A DNA stretch of 64,000 nucleotides from Mallotus nudiflorus (GCA_947683625.1 CANTUR010000057.1:618501-682500), one strand, 5' to 3'; counted from the first letter of the stretch, positions 36,187 to 50,300 are shown. Translations and numbers: made by a program. The notes: generated by a model not told the origin, from the letters alone.

Positions 36187-38637
36187 AAAATACACCACAA
36201 TTAAAATCTTAAAACGATATAAAATAAATACTCAATGTCATATCATAAAATAAAATATTTCATACAATATTCAGAGAAAGGTCTCTGACATTAAAACCAC
36301 ATTCTATAGATACAAAGTTCTACTACTACTGTAGTTTTCTAGAATACAATAAAAGTCAAATAAGCAATTTACATAAACTAGCCGGGGCTGAAGAAGTCCA
36401 ACGTATGGGCCTACTACTGAGGTCTGAAGACGAAGAATTTTCTGAAAAATAAACAACTAAGGCGAGTCATACCTCATTAAGTGAATTATTATATTATATA
36501 TACATGCACCTCCTAATGTCATATGCAATCAAGCATCAATATATATATAAATATATACAGACATTTCACACAGATGCTTAAATCACTTTATATATAATAA
36601 ATGTTGAAAAAAATGTTTTTTTGAATGAAGAATCAAATAGAACCATAATTATACGCAACCTCAATAAAAAATATCTGTCTAGCCATACATGCTCACTTAA
36701 TTCCAAATTAATTCTCTTATTCCTTTTTGGACAGTAGACTGGCCCCGAGACACTAAGTCAACAGAGTTTTAACAGTCTCACTGTCAGTGTGACTGGCCCC
36801 GAGACACTAGGTCAACCAAGCTCCTACAATCACACTACTCAATCATATCAATCTCAAAATCAATCAATCAAATAAATATCACCTCAAGTGATTTAATAAC
36901 TCAACCCTAAATCTATCACACCAGTACGTACACGATCCTAGTGTTGCCCACTAGGTAGCACGTTCTATTAATATCCTTCAAATAAAATTGAATATACATA
37001 TGGGAAATAAATAATGCATAATTAAATATAAATAACATTCATAACAACGAAATAAATCAAATATATATCATAAATATACCGAAAATACACTAAATATATT
37101 TCAAGTATATATATGCTACATTTAACCAAAACCAACCATAAATATACCGAATAGAAACAATGAATATACCAAAATATACTAAGTGTATATTGAAAATATA
37201 ACAAGCATATATGTTGAAATATATCAAAAATATACTGAAAATATACCTAACAATACTAAAACATTTAATAAAACAATTCATGTATAAATACATATTAAAA
37301 ACATGAATACTCAATATCATGCATCCTATATGTAATGTATATATAAAATAAAAACTCACAATTCTGCGCTCCTCGAGACTAGCTCGACGAACCCGATCCA
37401 ATAGACCTTGGTCTCGACGCAACTAGAAAATAAATAATAGTAACAATCAAAATAAATTCTTAACATATACTTCTAAAAGAGACTCGATCTAGGAATACAA
37501 AAACTCAGACAAATATGAAAATTCAGAATTGACCTGACGTCATGTTTTACGAGAATTCTATCAAAAATTCGGCAAAATCTCCTCTGTAAAACAGAAATCT
37601 CTCAACTAAAAAGTAGAGCTGATCCTATAAAAAAAAATACACTTCTAACACAAATAACTCAACACCTCGAGTTGGGACTCCAAACTGCATAATTTCTCAA
37701 CCGAGGTTCACAATTCACCAAAAATACGAATAAAATAATAAATGTACTAAAAATCAATAAATTCCATAAATATCCTCAAAATATCAAAATATAATATATT
37801 TAAACATTAAAACACTAAATACAATTATTTTCACAATAATTAAATAAAAATCTCAAATAATAATATAATATTAATAAAAATCCAATTTTTCAATAATTCA
37901 ATATAAAATAGTAAAAATTCACTTTTAATTAAAAATCCATTTAATCACCAAAATAGTAAATAATATATTATTTGAATATAATTTTCAAAAATTAGTATTA
38001 ATTATTTAAAATAGTAAATAATTTATAAAAATCATTTTAATACCCTATATAATTCTAAAATCATCTAAAACACATTATTTAACTATAATTTTCACATTTA
38101 ACTCAATAATACAAAATATTCATAATATGATTAATATTCTCAAAAATTATATAAATTCACCAAAAATTATTTTAATAATTCTAAAATTATTAACTCAATT
38201 TACTAACACCAATTTAACTAAATTCTCATTAAAAATAATTAATTAACATAATTATCAAAAATTAACCAAAATTCAAATTAATTCAAAAAAATATATTTGA
38301 AAAGCTTGAGCTACAAAAAACAACATTTCTAGAGCAAGTTTGCATAAATCAAACATTATCAAGCTCAAAAAAATTAAAAACCCTAAACACATAAACTAAA
38401 AATTGAAGATATCTAAAAATCTAGAGGATTTGAGCTCAAAAATGGACTCACCAAAGGAAAAACTTTTGAAAGAGTCCAGTTGGAGGAGTTGAGGTGGCCG
38501 GAATCCTCACCGGCATTGATGGAGCTCACAATCGGCCTCCTCTGATTCCGACAGTTCTAGGCAAGCTGAAGGCAACAGACAATAGCTTGAGGAAGAGGGA
38601 AGTGGTGGCGGTCGGTGGTGGCAATTGAGGCAGCTCC
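36187..38637 (-). mobile_element. Solo LTR C, segment 2 of 3
   Basis: This continues LTR C after element A, in reverse orientation. Landmarks are the paired CGAGACACTA(A/G)GTCAAC repeats (about 36735-36820), GTTGCCCACTAGGTAGCACG (36936), TTTTACGAGAATTCTATC (37546) and a GC-rich end with an ACTCACCAAAGG donor-like edge (about 38448). It is cut at 38637 by solo LTR B. It has diverged clearly from A, B and D, consistent with being older. Confidence 0.85.
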
Positions 38638-41600
38638 TGTCACGACCCAAAACAGGGGCCATGACCGGCGCTAGGGAATGGGAATTCTTTCGAATCCAGA
38701 ACCCGTAGCAAGCCTAAAAATAAAATAAAACATGTAATAGTAATAATAACAGTATATAATGCAGCGGAAATAAAAATCATAAATATAATAACATTTGCAC
38801 CAACTGAATTTAAATTAAATCCTCATCTCATATATATAAACCTTTTAATACAAATCCTGTTCAAATATAATACAACATCTCTTTAACAGTTTAATGACTA
38901 CTGCAGTGTCTAGATTATAAAAATAAAACTCAAGACTCAGATAAGCAGTTTACATAAAGAAGCCGAGACGGAAGAAATCCGGCGTACAGGCCTGCTACTG
39001 AGGTCTGAGGAAGATGACTCTCCTGAAAAATAGTCAACGGAGGGGAGTCAGACCTCACTGAGTGAATTACTATAATATATATACATGCACACTAAATGAC
39101 AATGCATACAATCAACAGTATATATCTAATATGTATATATACAGACAAATACACACAGATGCTGTAAAATCATTTTATATATATTTTACTGAAAATCATC
39201 GTTTATGAAGGATCAAATAGAACCCAATAATATCGCAACCTCAAACAGTGTTAAACAACACTCTAGCCATACAGGCTCACTTATTCCAAATATGTTCACT
39301 TGTTCCATTTGGACAGTAGACTGGCCCCGAGACACTAAGTCAACCGAGCTCCAGCAGTCTGACTGTCAGTGTGATTGGCCCCAAGACACTTGGTCAACCG
39401 AGCTCCAGCAATCACACCCAAATCACATCACACATCAAATAAATCAATTCCAATCAATATCCTCAAACTGGTTAATAATATAGCCTAAATGCTATAAGCG
39501 TACCGATACGTACTCGGTCCTAGTATTGCCCACTAGGTAGCACCTTCTATTAATATCCTTCATTAATAAATATAAAACATTCATTCACAAATAAATGATG
39601 CATGAATTTAAATAAAATAACATTATAAACCATATATATACTGGAAATATACCAAAAGTAAACCAGATATATTTCGAGTATATATACGTCAAACAAATCC
39701 AATCAAATTACAAAATAAGCTAGAAATGTATTTAAAAACATTTTAAACATAAATGGTTAATAAAGCATGCATATAATTTAATATATACCAAAAATAAACC
39801 AAAAGTAAACTAAAAATAAACTTAAGTACTTATTAAATTATTTATGCATATTTAATCATAATAAAACATGCATTTCTAAATCATGCACCCTAAAGCATAT
39901 ATATATATAATAGTAACTCACACTTAGTGCGCTCCTCGAGATAGGTCTAACGGGCCTGGTCCACTAGGCCTCGGTCTCGATGCAACTAAACAAACAATAA
40001 ATAACAGACATCAGAATAAACCTAACAGAAAACCCTAGAAACTCGATCTAGAATATTGGACACAGAAACAGAATTAGGGTTTGACCAAACATCGCGTTTT
40101 ACGAGAATTCTACCAAAAATTCGACATAACCTCCCCTGTAAAATGGACATCTCTCTACTCAAAGAGTAGAGCCGGTCCTGCAAAGAAATGCACTTCGAAA
40201 ATAAACGCAGAAACACATCCACAACCCCTCGGTCAGACTCCAAACTACAGTCTATCGATCGGGGTCCACAATCACAGAACAATTATAAAAATACCAAAAT
40301 ACCCTTAAATCAAAAAAATACATTTTATAAGTAGAAATTACATATTTAGCCCTAAAACACAGTAAAAACCGATAAAAACTCATTTTATTAGAAAAATCGT
40401 ATATTATATATATAATTGAAAATAATTCATGAAAAATAGTTTTAATTAATTAAAAATACTAAATAATTTGTAGAAATAATTTGTATACCTTAAATAGCTA
40501 TTAAAACCAATTAAATTACATTTTTTGCCAATTTTGTGTAAAATTATCAAAATGCCCCTATATATATAAATATACTAAAATTCATTCAAAAATTCACCAA
40601 AAATAATACAATTATCCAAAAATTAATTTTCTCCACATATTTATCAATAATATTAATAATTAAACTCAATTCACTAATTAATTTCAATTAAAAACACAAT
40701 TAACCTAATTTTCAACAATTCTATAAACTAATTAAATTCAAAATAAATACATAAAAATTCATAAAAATTCCAAATAAATTTCTATAATCCATTTTAACAC
40801 CTATATTTATCATAAAACACAATTTCATAATTTAATTAATTAATTTCCAAAAATTAGAAAATAATATTAAAATATTCAAAAATACCCAAAAATCAAAATA
40901 ATCTCCAAAAATTCTAAAAAAATTCACACATGAATATTAAGCTACTAGGATCAACATTTGTAAAGGAATTTTTCATGAATAAATCAAATTGAAGTTCAAA
41001 AAAATTAAGAACCCTAATAGGCCGAAATCGAAAAATCGAAACCTAAGCAAATCAAGACCATTTTAAGTGAAATAAAGCTTGGAATCACACTCATCGGAGC
41101 TCAAGGAGAAGAAAGAGATCGGCGGTGTCGAAAACGGTGGCCGAAAACGTCGTGAACGACGTTGCTTCCACTTTTGGCTTCTTCGGTCAAAAATGACTTC
41201 CAAACGCCGAAAACAACTGCAGCAGGTGGCGGGGAAGGCTGAGGAAGGAGGTGGCACGCTGGACGACACACCAACTGCAAGAAAACGGCAGTAGCAGCGG
41301 CGGACGGTGATGGGGAACGGTCGGGAGGCAGAAGAAGAAGAACGAATGGCCAAGTTGTAAATATACTAAACTTTATAATTTTGTTAATATTAAATGTATA
41401 TGTGTATATATATATATATATATACTTTATACTATATATTAAAATAATATTAAATTACACACATTAAATATACACCACACACATATAATTTAATATTTTA
41501 AAATTTAATAATAAATAAAAATAATTAAATAACAATAAAAATAATAAAATAAATAATAAAATAGTAGGATAATTAATTAAACCCTAATTAATTAAATAAA

Positions 41601-41883
41601 TACACATATATATTTTATTTAGTATTTTAAAAATATATATGAATTCATGCAGGTCCGTAAATCTATTTAAAATAATTAATAGTAAATTATTTACGTGAAA
41701 ATTTCCCCGAAAATGCAAGTTCCGGGAAAATTTTACGTAAAGCACTTAAAATAATAATAAACAATTAAAAATTCAATTTTAATTAAATAAAAGCTCATGA
41801 AATATCAATATTATATTTAAAAATTATTAACACTGCATATCCCGATGCAGTATTAAAATGTTTAAAAAACACGGGATATTATA
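38638..41883 (-). mobile_element. Solo LTR B of the Tekay-type family
   Basis: A complete 3246-bp reversed LTR, TGTCACGACCCAAAACAGG to CGGGATATTATA (canonical ...TTACA, one change). The flanks GCTCC (38633-38637) and ACTCC (41884-41888) are a 4-of-5 target duplication. It has all family landmarks and no internal region. It is inserted within the older solo LTR C. Confidence 0.9.
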
Positions 41884-42041
41884 ACTCCGGTGGTGGTTGG
41901 CAGAGAGTGACTAAGAGGAAGAAGAAGAAGAAGAAGAAGAAATAAAGAAAGAGAGAGGAAGCTTTGACCCGATTTTTTTTTTTTTTACTTTTCTATCTTT
42001 TAATTAATTATGAAATTACCATATTGCCCTCTATCAAATTT

Positions 42042-42137
<96 letters not shown>

Positions 42138-42297
42138 CCCACATAAAAATAAATTATTTTACGCAAACAAATTTCTTAAAATAATTACATAAATAATATT
42201 AGTAATTAACAATAATAATATACAGTTAAAATTTAAAATTATTAATATTGCATATCCCAAAATAATATTATTTTATTTGAAATACTGGGTCTTTACA
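41884..42297 (-). mobile_element. Solo LTR C, segment 3 of 3
   Basis: This is the terminal part of LTR C (reversed start of the LTR), ending GGGTCTTTACA at 42297 and followed by ATACT, which pairs with GTACT at the far left end as a one-mismatch target duplication. It includes a GAA repeat (41915-41942) and an AAT/ATT trinucleotide tract (42042-42135) that is itself a perfect palindrome. The ORFs over those tracts are Asn/Ile strings, not genes. Confidence 0.85.
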
Positions 42298-42860
42298 ATA
42301 CTACAATCTTTTCACCTTCACATGTCTCAATAAAAAACAGATATGTATATCTTGGATTATTCTCACCCAACTGTCAGATCAATTTCTTTTAATCTCAGTC
42401 GTTGGATTAAATGATACTGCAATCTTATCACCTTCATATGTCTCAATAAATATAGATATGTACATCTTGGATTATTTCCACCCAACTGTCGAATCAATTT
42501 CTTTTAATCTCAGTCGTTGGATTAAGTTATATTGCAATCTTATCACCTTCACATGTCTTAATAAATACAGATATGTACATCTTGGATTATTCCCATCTAA
42601 CCGTCTGATCAGTTTCTTTTAATCTCAGTCGTTGGATTAAATGGTACTGCAATATTATCACATCCACTTGTCTCAATAAATACAGATATGTACATTTTGG
42701 ATTATTCCCACCCCACCATCGGATCAATTTCTTTTAATCTCAGCCGTTGGATTAAACGGTACTACAATCTTATCATCTTTACACACTTCTCAATTAATTT
42801 AGATAAGGTTATCTGAAATAATCTCACTAAACTTTTGGATTGATTTCATTATAATCTCAA
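42298..42860. repeat. 117-bp tandem repeat array, right part
   Basis: The array resumes after LTR C. Landmarks lie near 42347, 42462, 42577 and 42692, with a period of 115 bp and the same sub-motifs (GTCGGATCAATTTC, CAGTCGTTGGATTAA). A degenerate last unit extends to about 42860, about 120 bp upstream of the Harbinger transposase ATG. Together with the left part there are about eight to nine units. Confidence 0.9.
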
Positions 42861-42984
42861 CCGTCGAATTGAATCAACATCTAAATTATAATTTTTAACA
42901 ATTGTGTTCTATAAATACTTTCATATGCATGTTGGGTAATCATAAACGTCCACCAAAAAATACATACTTCTTCTCACTTTAAAA

Positions 42985-43279
42985 ATGAATTATGATATTG
43001 GTGGTACATCATATCAGTCATATTCATATTTATATTCATCTTTATCTTCTGATGAAGATGATGCTACAATGATGAATAATCTCATTGCACAACAACAACA
43101 AGAAAAAGTTTTGATGTCTCGTATGATATGTAATAATAATAAAATTACTGCATACTATGAACATCAACTGCAACACCAAGTGTCTCATCGTGGATCTATT
43201 CCAGGTCATATTATGATTCGTCAAGATCTTGAGGTTGCAGATTGTAATATGTTCAATGATTATTTTTCTGATAATCCAC
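42985..43279 (+). pseudogene. PIF/Harbinger transposase N-terminus, truncated
   Basis: An ATG at 42985 opens an acidic leader (YSSLSSDEDDATMMNN), a Gln-rich helix and then RGSIPGHIMIRQDLEV...CNMFNDYFSDNP, the block found just ahead of the catalytic domain in plant Harbinger (HARBI1-like) transposases. The frame is cut right after DNP, where Tekay element D begins within its integrase. The DDE nuclease domain is absent and is not found beyond element D, so it was deleted. Confidence 0.75.
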
Positions 43280-44279
43280 GAGAAGTGAACACTGAACCTC
43301 TATCTGACACAATGGACACAGGTACACCATGAAGGCACACAATATGCTTCACATACAACTTCGCCAATCTAGTAACTGAATATGTAGCTTTCACAGACAA
43401 GAAATGTGCAGACTTCGTCAATCTGTCTACAATCACCCAGATGGAATCGTATCCATCCTTCGAACGAGGTAAACCGACCACAAAATCCATAGCTATCCTT
43501 TCCCACTTCCACTCGGGAATAGGAAGAGGCTGAAGCTTCCCAGAAGGCTTCTGATGTTCGGCTTTCACTTGCTGACACGTCAAGCACTTAGCAATATAAT
43601 CAGCGACATCCTTCTTCAATCCATCCCACCAGTATAAATCTTTAATACTGTGGTACATCTTAGTGACACTTGGATGTACGCTGTAAGCTGTAGAATGTGC
43701 TTCTTCTAGGATCTCTTCTCTCAAATCATCCACATCAGGAACACACAATCTACCACTGATCCACAACATACCATCATCATCAAGTGTGAAATCAGTGAAC
43801 TTCCCTGCTCTGACATTCTCTGCAAGCTCTCCCAGAATAGGATCTCGGCTCTGAGCTGCTTTAATCCTATCCCTCAGTACAGATCGTACTTTAAACTGAG
43901 CTAGCAGTCCACCTGATCTACTAATCTTCATCATCAGACCTTGATCCGCCATCAGATGCAACTCTTGGATCAATGGTCTCCTCTCAACACCAATGTGAGC
44001 AAGACTACCTGAGGACTTCCTACTCAAGGCATCTGCTACCACATTAGCTTTACCCGGATGGTAAAGAATCTCGCAATCATAGTCCTTCAACAATTCCAAC
44101 CATCTTCTCTGCCTCAGATTCAAATCTCTCTGCTGGAAAATGTACTTAAGGCTCTTGTGATCAGTAAATATCTCACAAGTCACCCCGTACAAATAATGTC
44201 TCCAAATCTTCAAAGCAAAGATCACTGCAGCCATCTCAAGATCATGTGTAGGATAGTTCTGCTCATGCTTCTTCAACTA
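43280..44279 (-). pseudogene. Element D RNase H/integrase part, truncated
   Basis: This continues the gag-pol frame after a single TAG (44277-44279; CAG in element A). It carries the rest of RNase H (YPTHDLEMAAVIFALKIW, FTDHKSLKYIF), the integrase zinc-binding region (HSTAYSVHPSVTKMYHS, CLTCQQVKAE) and the first part of the DDE core (MDFVVGLPRSKDGYDSIW, IVSDRGSVFTS). Homology ends at 43280 and the last residues of the frame are Harbinger sequence. Confidence 0.9.
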
Positions 44280-47198
44280 CCTCGAAGCATAGGCTATCAC
44301 CCTTCCATTCTGCATCAACACACAACCAAGACCAATTCTAAAGGCATCACAGTAAACTGTGAACTTATCTACACTATTAGGCAAAGCTAATACTGGCGCT
44401 GTGGTCAACTTCTCTTTTAACAACTGAAAACTATTCTCACAAGCTTCTGACCACTCGAATCTAACATTCTTCAGAGTCAAGCGAGTCATAGGGGCTGCTA
44501 TCTTGGAAAAATCCTGCACAAACCGCCTATAATACCCGGCTAAACCCAGAAAACTTCGAATCTCCGTAACAGAAGTAGGTCTAGGCCATTCAGATACTGC
44601 CTCAACCTTCTGTGGATCAACCTGAATACCTTCTTTAGACACTACGTGTCCAAGAAAAGAAACACTCTCCATCCAGAAATCACACTTCGAGAATTTAGCA
44701 TAAAGTTGATGATCTCTCAATATCTGTAGTACAATCCTCAAATGATATACATGCTCTTCCATACTCCTCGAATATACTAGTATATCATCAATGAAGACTA
44801 CTACAAACTGATCCACATACGGTCTGAATACCCTATTCATCAGATCCATAAAAGCTGCTGGTGCATTAGTCAAACCAAAAGACATCACCAGAAACTCATA
44901 ATGGCCATATCTAGTGTGGAATGCTATCTTAGGAATATCAGCTTCACTGATCCGCAGTTGATGATAACCCGACCTCAAGTCAACCTTAGAAAAGAATTGT
45001 GCACCCTGGAGCTGATCAAATAAATCATCTATCCTCGGGAGAGGATACTTGTTCTTCACTGTCACCTTATTAAGCTCTCTGTAGTCAATGCACAGTCTCA
45101 GGGTACCATCCTTCTTCTTCACAAACAAGACTGGTGCACCCCAAGGAGAAACACTAGGTCTGATGAAACCCTTATCCAACAACTCTTGCAATTGTTCCTT
45201 CAACTCTCTCAACTCTGCAGGAGCCATACGATAGGGTGGCATAGATATAGGAGTAGTACCTGGAACCACATCAATACAGAACTCAATCTCTCTATGAGGT
45301 GGTAAACCTGGCAACTCCTCGGGAAAAACATCAGGAAACTCACAAGCAACAGGAACATCTGTGAGTGACAACTTCTCCACTGACGTATCCCTGACCAATG
45401 CCAAATATCCCTGACATCCTTTCTTCAACAACTTCCTAGCCGTAATAACAGAAATAAGATTCTGAGGTGCTGAACTCCTATCACCAACAAACTTAAAATC
45501 TCCTTCACCAGGAATTCTAAAAGTCACCTCCTTATTCCTGCAATCTACCACGGCGAAGTGCTGAGACAACCAATCCATTCCCAAAATAACATCAAACTCC
45601 ATCACATCCAACAAAATCAAATCAGCGGGTAATTCTCTATCTCCCACGAGAACTGGACAACCAGAAAGAACAATATCGGTGTCCAAGGAATCGCTCAGAG
45701 GAGTGGCAACAGACAAAGGAAAAGCCATCCTCGAAGCTTGCCAACAAGATTTAGAAGCAAAAACAGGAGAAACAAACGAATACGTGGCACCCGGATCAAA
45801 CAAAACCCATGCATCCAGGTAACAAACAGAAACAATACCTGCCACGACTGCATTAGATGCCTGAGCATCCTGCTGAGTCAGATGGAAGACTCTGGCCTGA
45901 CCTCGACCTCCCTGCTGACTGGTAGAAGCTTGGCCAACACCTCTGGCACCTCCTCTAGTACCTCTACCACGACTCTGCTGTGGAACAAACTGAGTAGAAC
46001 TCTGATGCTGGGCTGGTGGTAACTGAAATGGCACGAGTGCTGCACTAGCAATCGACTGCTGTGGGAATCGCGGAATCTGCTGCTGCTGATACCCAGAATA
46101 AGGACACGATCTGGCAAAATGTCCTGTCTGCCCGCATCTGAAACATGTCAGTGGTGTCAGATAACACGGTCCCTGATGGACTCTACCACAAGTCTGGCAA
46201 ACACTGGCCGCTGATCCAGAACTACGACCACTGCTGCTGCTCGAAGCACCTGACCCAAATCTGAACAATCTACGCTGACCTCCACGACCATGTCTACTGC
46301 TCCGATGCACTCGCTGCTGCTGTCTCTGACTCTGCTGAGTCGAACCTCGCTGCTGACTACTCGATCCAATATGAAAACTCGAATATGGAGTAGCCTGCAA
46401 TCCACTCGACTGAACTCCTAGCTGGTAATAATCAGGCATCGCTCCCTGCCTAACTAACCTCAGCTCAATCTCCGTAGCTAACTCAATCACAGACTCCAGA
46501 GTAAGACCTGCTGTAGGCATACCAGCAAAAGCTGAACCCAAACCAGTAACATACGTAGTAACCGCGAAGTACTGATCTTGCATCAGATCCTCAGCATATC
46601 TACCCAGACGAAGAAACTCTCGGGTATACTCCTCTACAGATCGATCTCCACGAGAAATACTGGTCAATCGAAGACGATAACTCAAACGAAGAGGCTCTGG
46701 ATAAAATCTCCTCATGAATCGCTCTCGAAACTGAGCCCATGTCATCGTCATCATGAAGGGCTGGATCATCTGAATGAACCAATCCAAGGCTGGTCCCTCA
46801 ACAGACAACTCAACGATCATGATCCGCTGGTACTCGGTATGAGCAGTCCGAGTCCTCGTCTCAATCGCATGCAGAAAATCTAACGGATCAAAAGTACCAC
46901 CAAAAGCAATCCTGCCAACTCGGGCATATAACAAAGCTACCTCAGGGTCAGACATACCCTGCTGATAGGCAGGCTGAACAGGCTGAACAACTGGAGGAAC
47001 AGGAACATCAAACTCAGGCTCAACAGGCTCCTCGTCCTGTAACTCTCTCTGCCTACGGCGACCTGCCGCTCCTCGAGGTCTACCTCTGCCACGACCTCTA
47101 CGCCTAACTGGCGGCTCAGGAGGTAAAACCTCATCCTGAAAAGACTCATCATCCTCGGCCTCAACGACCGGTGGAGCGACACGCGCTCGCCTCCTCAT
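44280..47198 (-). CDS. Element D gag-protease-RT polyprotein, open frame
   Basis: An uninterrupted 973-codon frame from MRRRARVAPP (ATG at 47198, directly after GTCTTTTCAG) through gag (about residues 90-260), CQTCGRVHQGPC and a CCHC knuckle (CFRCGQTGHFARSC about 350-363), protease (DPGATYSF about 467), RT (QFFSKVDLRSGYHQ, FVVVFIDDILVYSRS about 795-810) and the start of RNase H. The D-P-G at the protease active site is shared with element A and so is inherited rather than a new lesion. It is the best-preserved ORF in the window, but it is followed by a stop and a truncated integrase, so the element as a whole is not autonomous. Gag and pol are fused in one frame, as is usual for plant chromoviruses. 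Confidence 0.93.
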
Positions 47199-47379
47199 AC
47201 TGAAAAGACAAACGGAAAGATTCAGACAAAACAGACAACGGAGGAATAACGCTGAAAACTACAGCAAGGAATACTTATCAAGACATACTCGAACCTAATA
47301 CACTGCAGTAGTCCAACAGAAAACACAACTTAAAAACTAGGGCCACAACTCACATAACTAAGCCCTGACACAGAACTCT

Positions 47380-47391
47380 GCTCTGATACCA
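47380..47391 (-). promoter_or_regulatory. Primer-binding site of element D
   Basis: Read on the minus strand it is TGGTATCAGAGC, an exact initiator Met tRNA-type site, four bases after the LTR end. Confidence 0.85.
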
Positions 47392-47395
47392 ACTT

Positions 47396-50300
47396 TGTCA
47401 CGACCCAAAACAGGAGTCATGATCGGCGCTAGGGAACGGGAATTCTTTCGAATCCGGAACCCGTAGCAAGCCTAAAAATAAAATAAATCATGCAATAACA
47501 ATAACCATATAATATGCAGCGGAAAATAAAAATCATAAATATAATGATATTACCCATATCAACTGGATTTAAATCAAAACTCATCTCATCACATATATAA
47601 AATCTCTTTAATACAAATCCAGTTTCAATATAATACATCTCCTTTAAAATAAAATACACGAAATTCAATACTTTAATTCGCAACTACTGTAGTGTCTAGA
47701 TAAAATAAATGAGACTCAAGTAGACAGTTTACATAAAGAAGCCGGGGCGGAAGAAATCCGTCGTATCGACCTGCTACTGAGGTCTGAAGAAGTTGACTCT
47801 CCTGAAAAATATTCAACGGAGGGGAGTCAGACCTCACTGAGTGAATTACTATAATATATATACATACACACTAAGTGATAATGCATACAGTCAACAGTAT
47901 ATATAATATATATATATACAGGCAATTACACACAGATGCAGTGAAATCATTTTTATATACTTTATCTGAAAATCACAGTTTATGAAGGATCACATAGAAC
48001 CCTAGAATATCGCAACCTCAGAAAGTAGTGTTAAACAACACTCTGGCCATACAGGCTCACTTATCCAAATATATCCACTTAATCCATTTAGACAGTAGAC
48101 TGGCCCCGAGACACTAAGTCAACCGAGCTCCAGCAGTCTGACTGCCAGTGTGATTGGCCCCGAGACACTTGGTCAACCGAGCTCCAGCAATCACACCCAA
48201 AAACCATATCTCACATATCAATAATCATAATCAAATCAATATCCACAAATAATTTAGTAATATAGCCTAAAGCTATAGGCGTACCGGTACGTACTCGGTC
48301 CTAGTGCTGCCCACTAGGTAGCACGTTCTATTGATATCCTTCATCATTAAATGTAAAACATTCATTCACAAAAATAAATGATGCATGAAGTTCAATAAAA
48401 TACAACATAAACCATATATATATACCGAAAATATACCAAAAGTAAACCAGGTATATTTCGAGTATATATATGTCAAATAAATCCAATCAAATCATAAATT
48501 AAATTAAAATATATTGAAAAACATTTTAAATATATTTTATTAATAAAACATGTATATAATTTATTATATACCAAAAATAAACCAAAAATATACTTAAATA
48601 CAAATCACATTATTTATGCATTTTAATCAAAGTAAAACATATATTTCTAAATCATGCATCCTAAGCATGTATACATAGTACAGTAACTCACCTAGTGCGC
48701 TCCACGAGACAGGTCCGACGGGCCTGGTCCACTAGCCCTCGGTCTCAGCGCAACTAAACAAGAAATAAATAATCGACATCAGAATAACCCTAACAGAAAT
48801 CCTAGAATTCAATCTAGAGTATTAAACACAGAATCGGAATTTAGGGTTCGACTGGACATCACGTTTTACGAGAATTCTACCGAAAATCCGGCAGAACCTC
48901 CCCTGTAAAACGGACATCTCTCTACTCAAAAGAGTAGAGCCGACCCTGCAAAGAAACACACTTCGAGAAATAGGCTCAACACAATCAAAATCCCACGGTC
49001 GGACTCCAAACTACAGTCCACCGATCGGGGTCCACAAACACAGAATAATTTCGAGAATACCAAAAATATCCTTAAAGCATAGAAATACATCTCATAGGTA
49101 GAAATTACATAATTAACCTTGAAACACTATAAAAACCGATTAAAACTCATTTTATTAGAAAAACCGTATATTATATATAATTGAAAATAATTCACGAAAA
49201 ATAGTTTTAATTAGTTAAAAATACCAAATAATTTGTAGAAATCATTTTTTATACCTTAAATAAATATTAAAACCAATTAAATTACATTTTTAGACAATTT
49301 AGGGTAAAATTACCAAAATACCCCTATATATATAAATATACCTAAATTACTTCAAAAATTCACCAAAAATCATACAATTATCCAAAATTAATTTTCTCAA
49401 CATATTTATCAATAATATTAATAATTAAACCCAATTAACCAATTAAATTCAAATAAAAACACATTTAACCTAATTTTCTCAAATTCACATAAACTCAAAT
49501 AATTAAAAATAAATACTTAGAAATTCATAAAAATTCCAAATAAATTCCTATAATTCATTTCAACACCTAATTTAACCATAAACTCCAATTTCATAATTTA
49601 AATAATTAATTTCCGAAAATTAGAAAATAATATTAAAATATTCAAAAATACCCAAAAATCCAAACAATCTCCAAAAATTCTACAAAAATTAATACATGTA
49701 GATTAAGCTACTAGGATCAACATTTGTGAAGGAATTTTCCATGAATCAATCAATTCGAAGCTCAAAAAAATCAAAAACCCTAATAGGCCGAAATTGAAAA
49801 ATCAAAACCTAAGCAAATCTAGACCAATTCAGCTCAAACCAAAGCTATAATCACACTCACCGGAGCTCAAGGAGAAGAAAGAGACCGGCGGTGTCGAAAA
49901 CGGTGACCGGAATCGACGTGATCGACGGTGGATCGATTTTCGGCTTCTCCGGCCAAAATCGATCTCCCGACGCCGAAAACGGCCTCCTCAGACGGCGAAA
50001 TTGGTCGGGGAAGACGGTGGCACACCGGACGGCACACCCACGGTGAAGAAACGGCGTGACAGACGCCCGGACGGCAAGGGGAAGGATCGGGAGGAAGAAG
50101 GAGACTCGGGGGCAAAATGGTAATTTTCCAAACTTTTTGATTTTTGACAAATATATGTATATATATATACTTTATACTATATATTAAAATAATATTAAAT
50201 TACACACATCAAATATACACCACACACATAAAAATATTAATATTTTAATAATTTATACTAAATAAAATTAATTAAATAACAATAAAACAATTAAATACTT

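Noticed and set aside
41964..42192. Asn/Ile-rich ORFs
   Set aside because: They are translations of the AAT/ATT microsatellite in LTR C.
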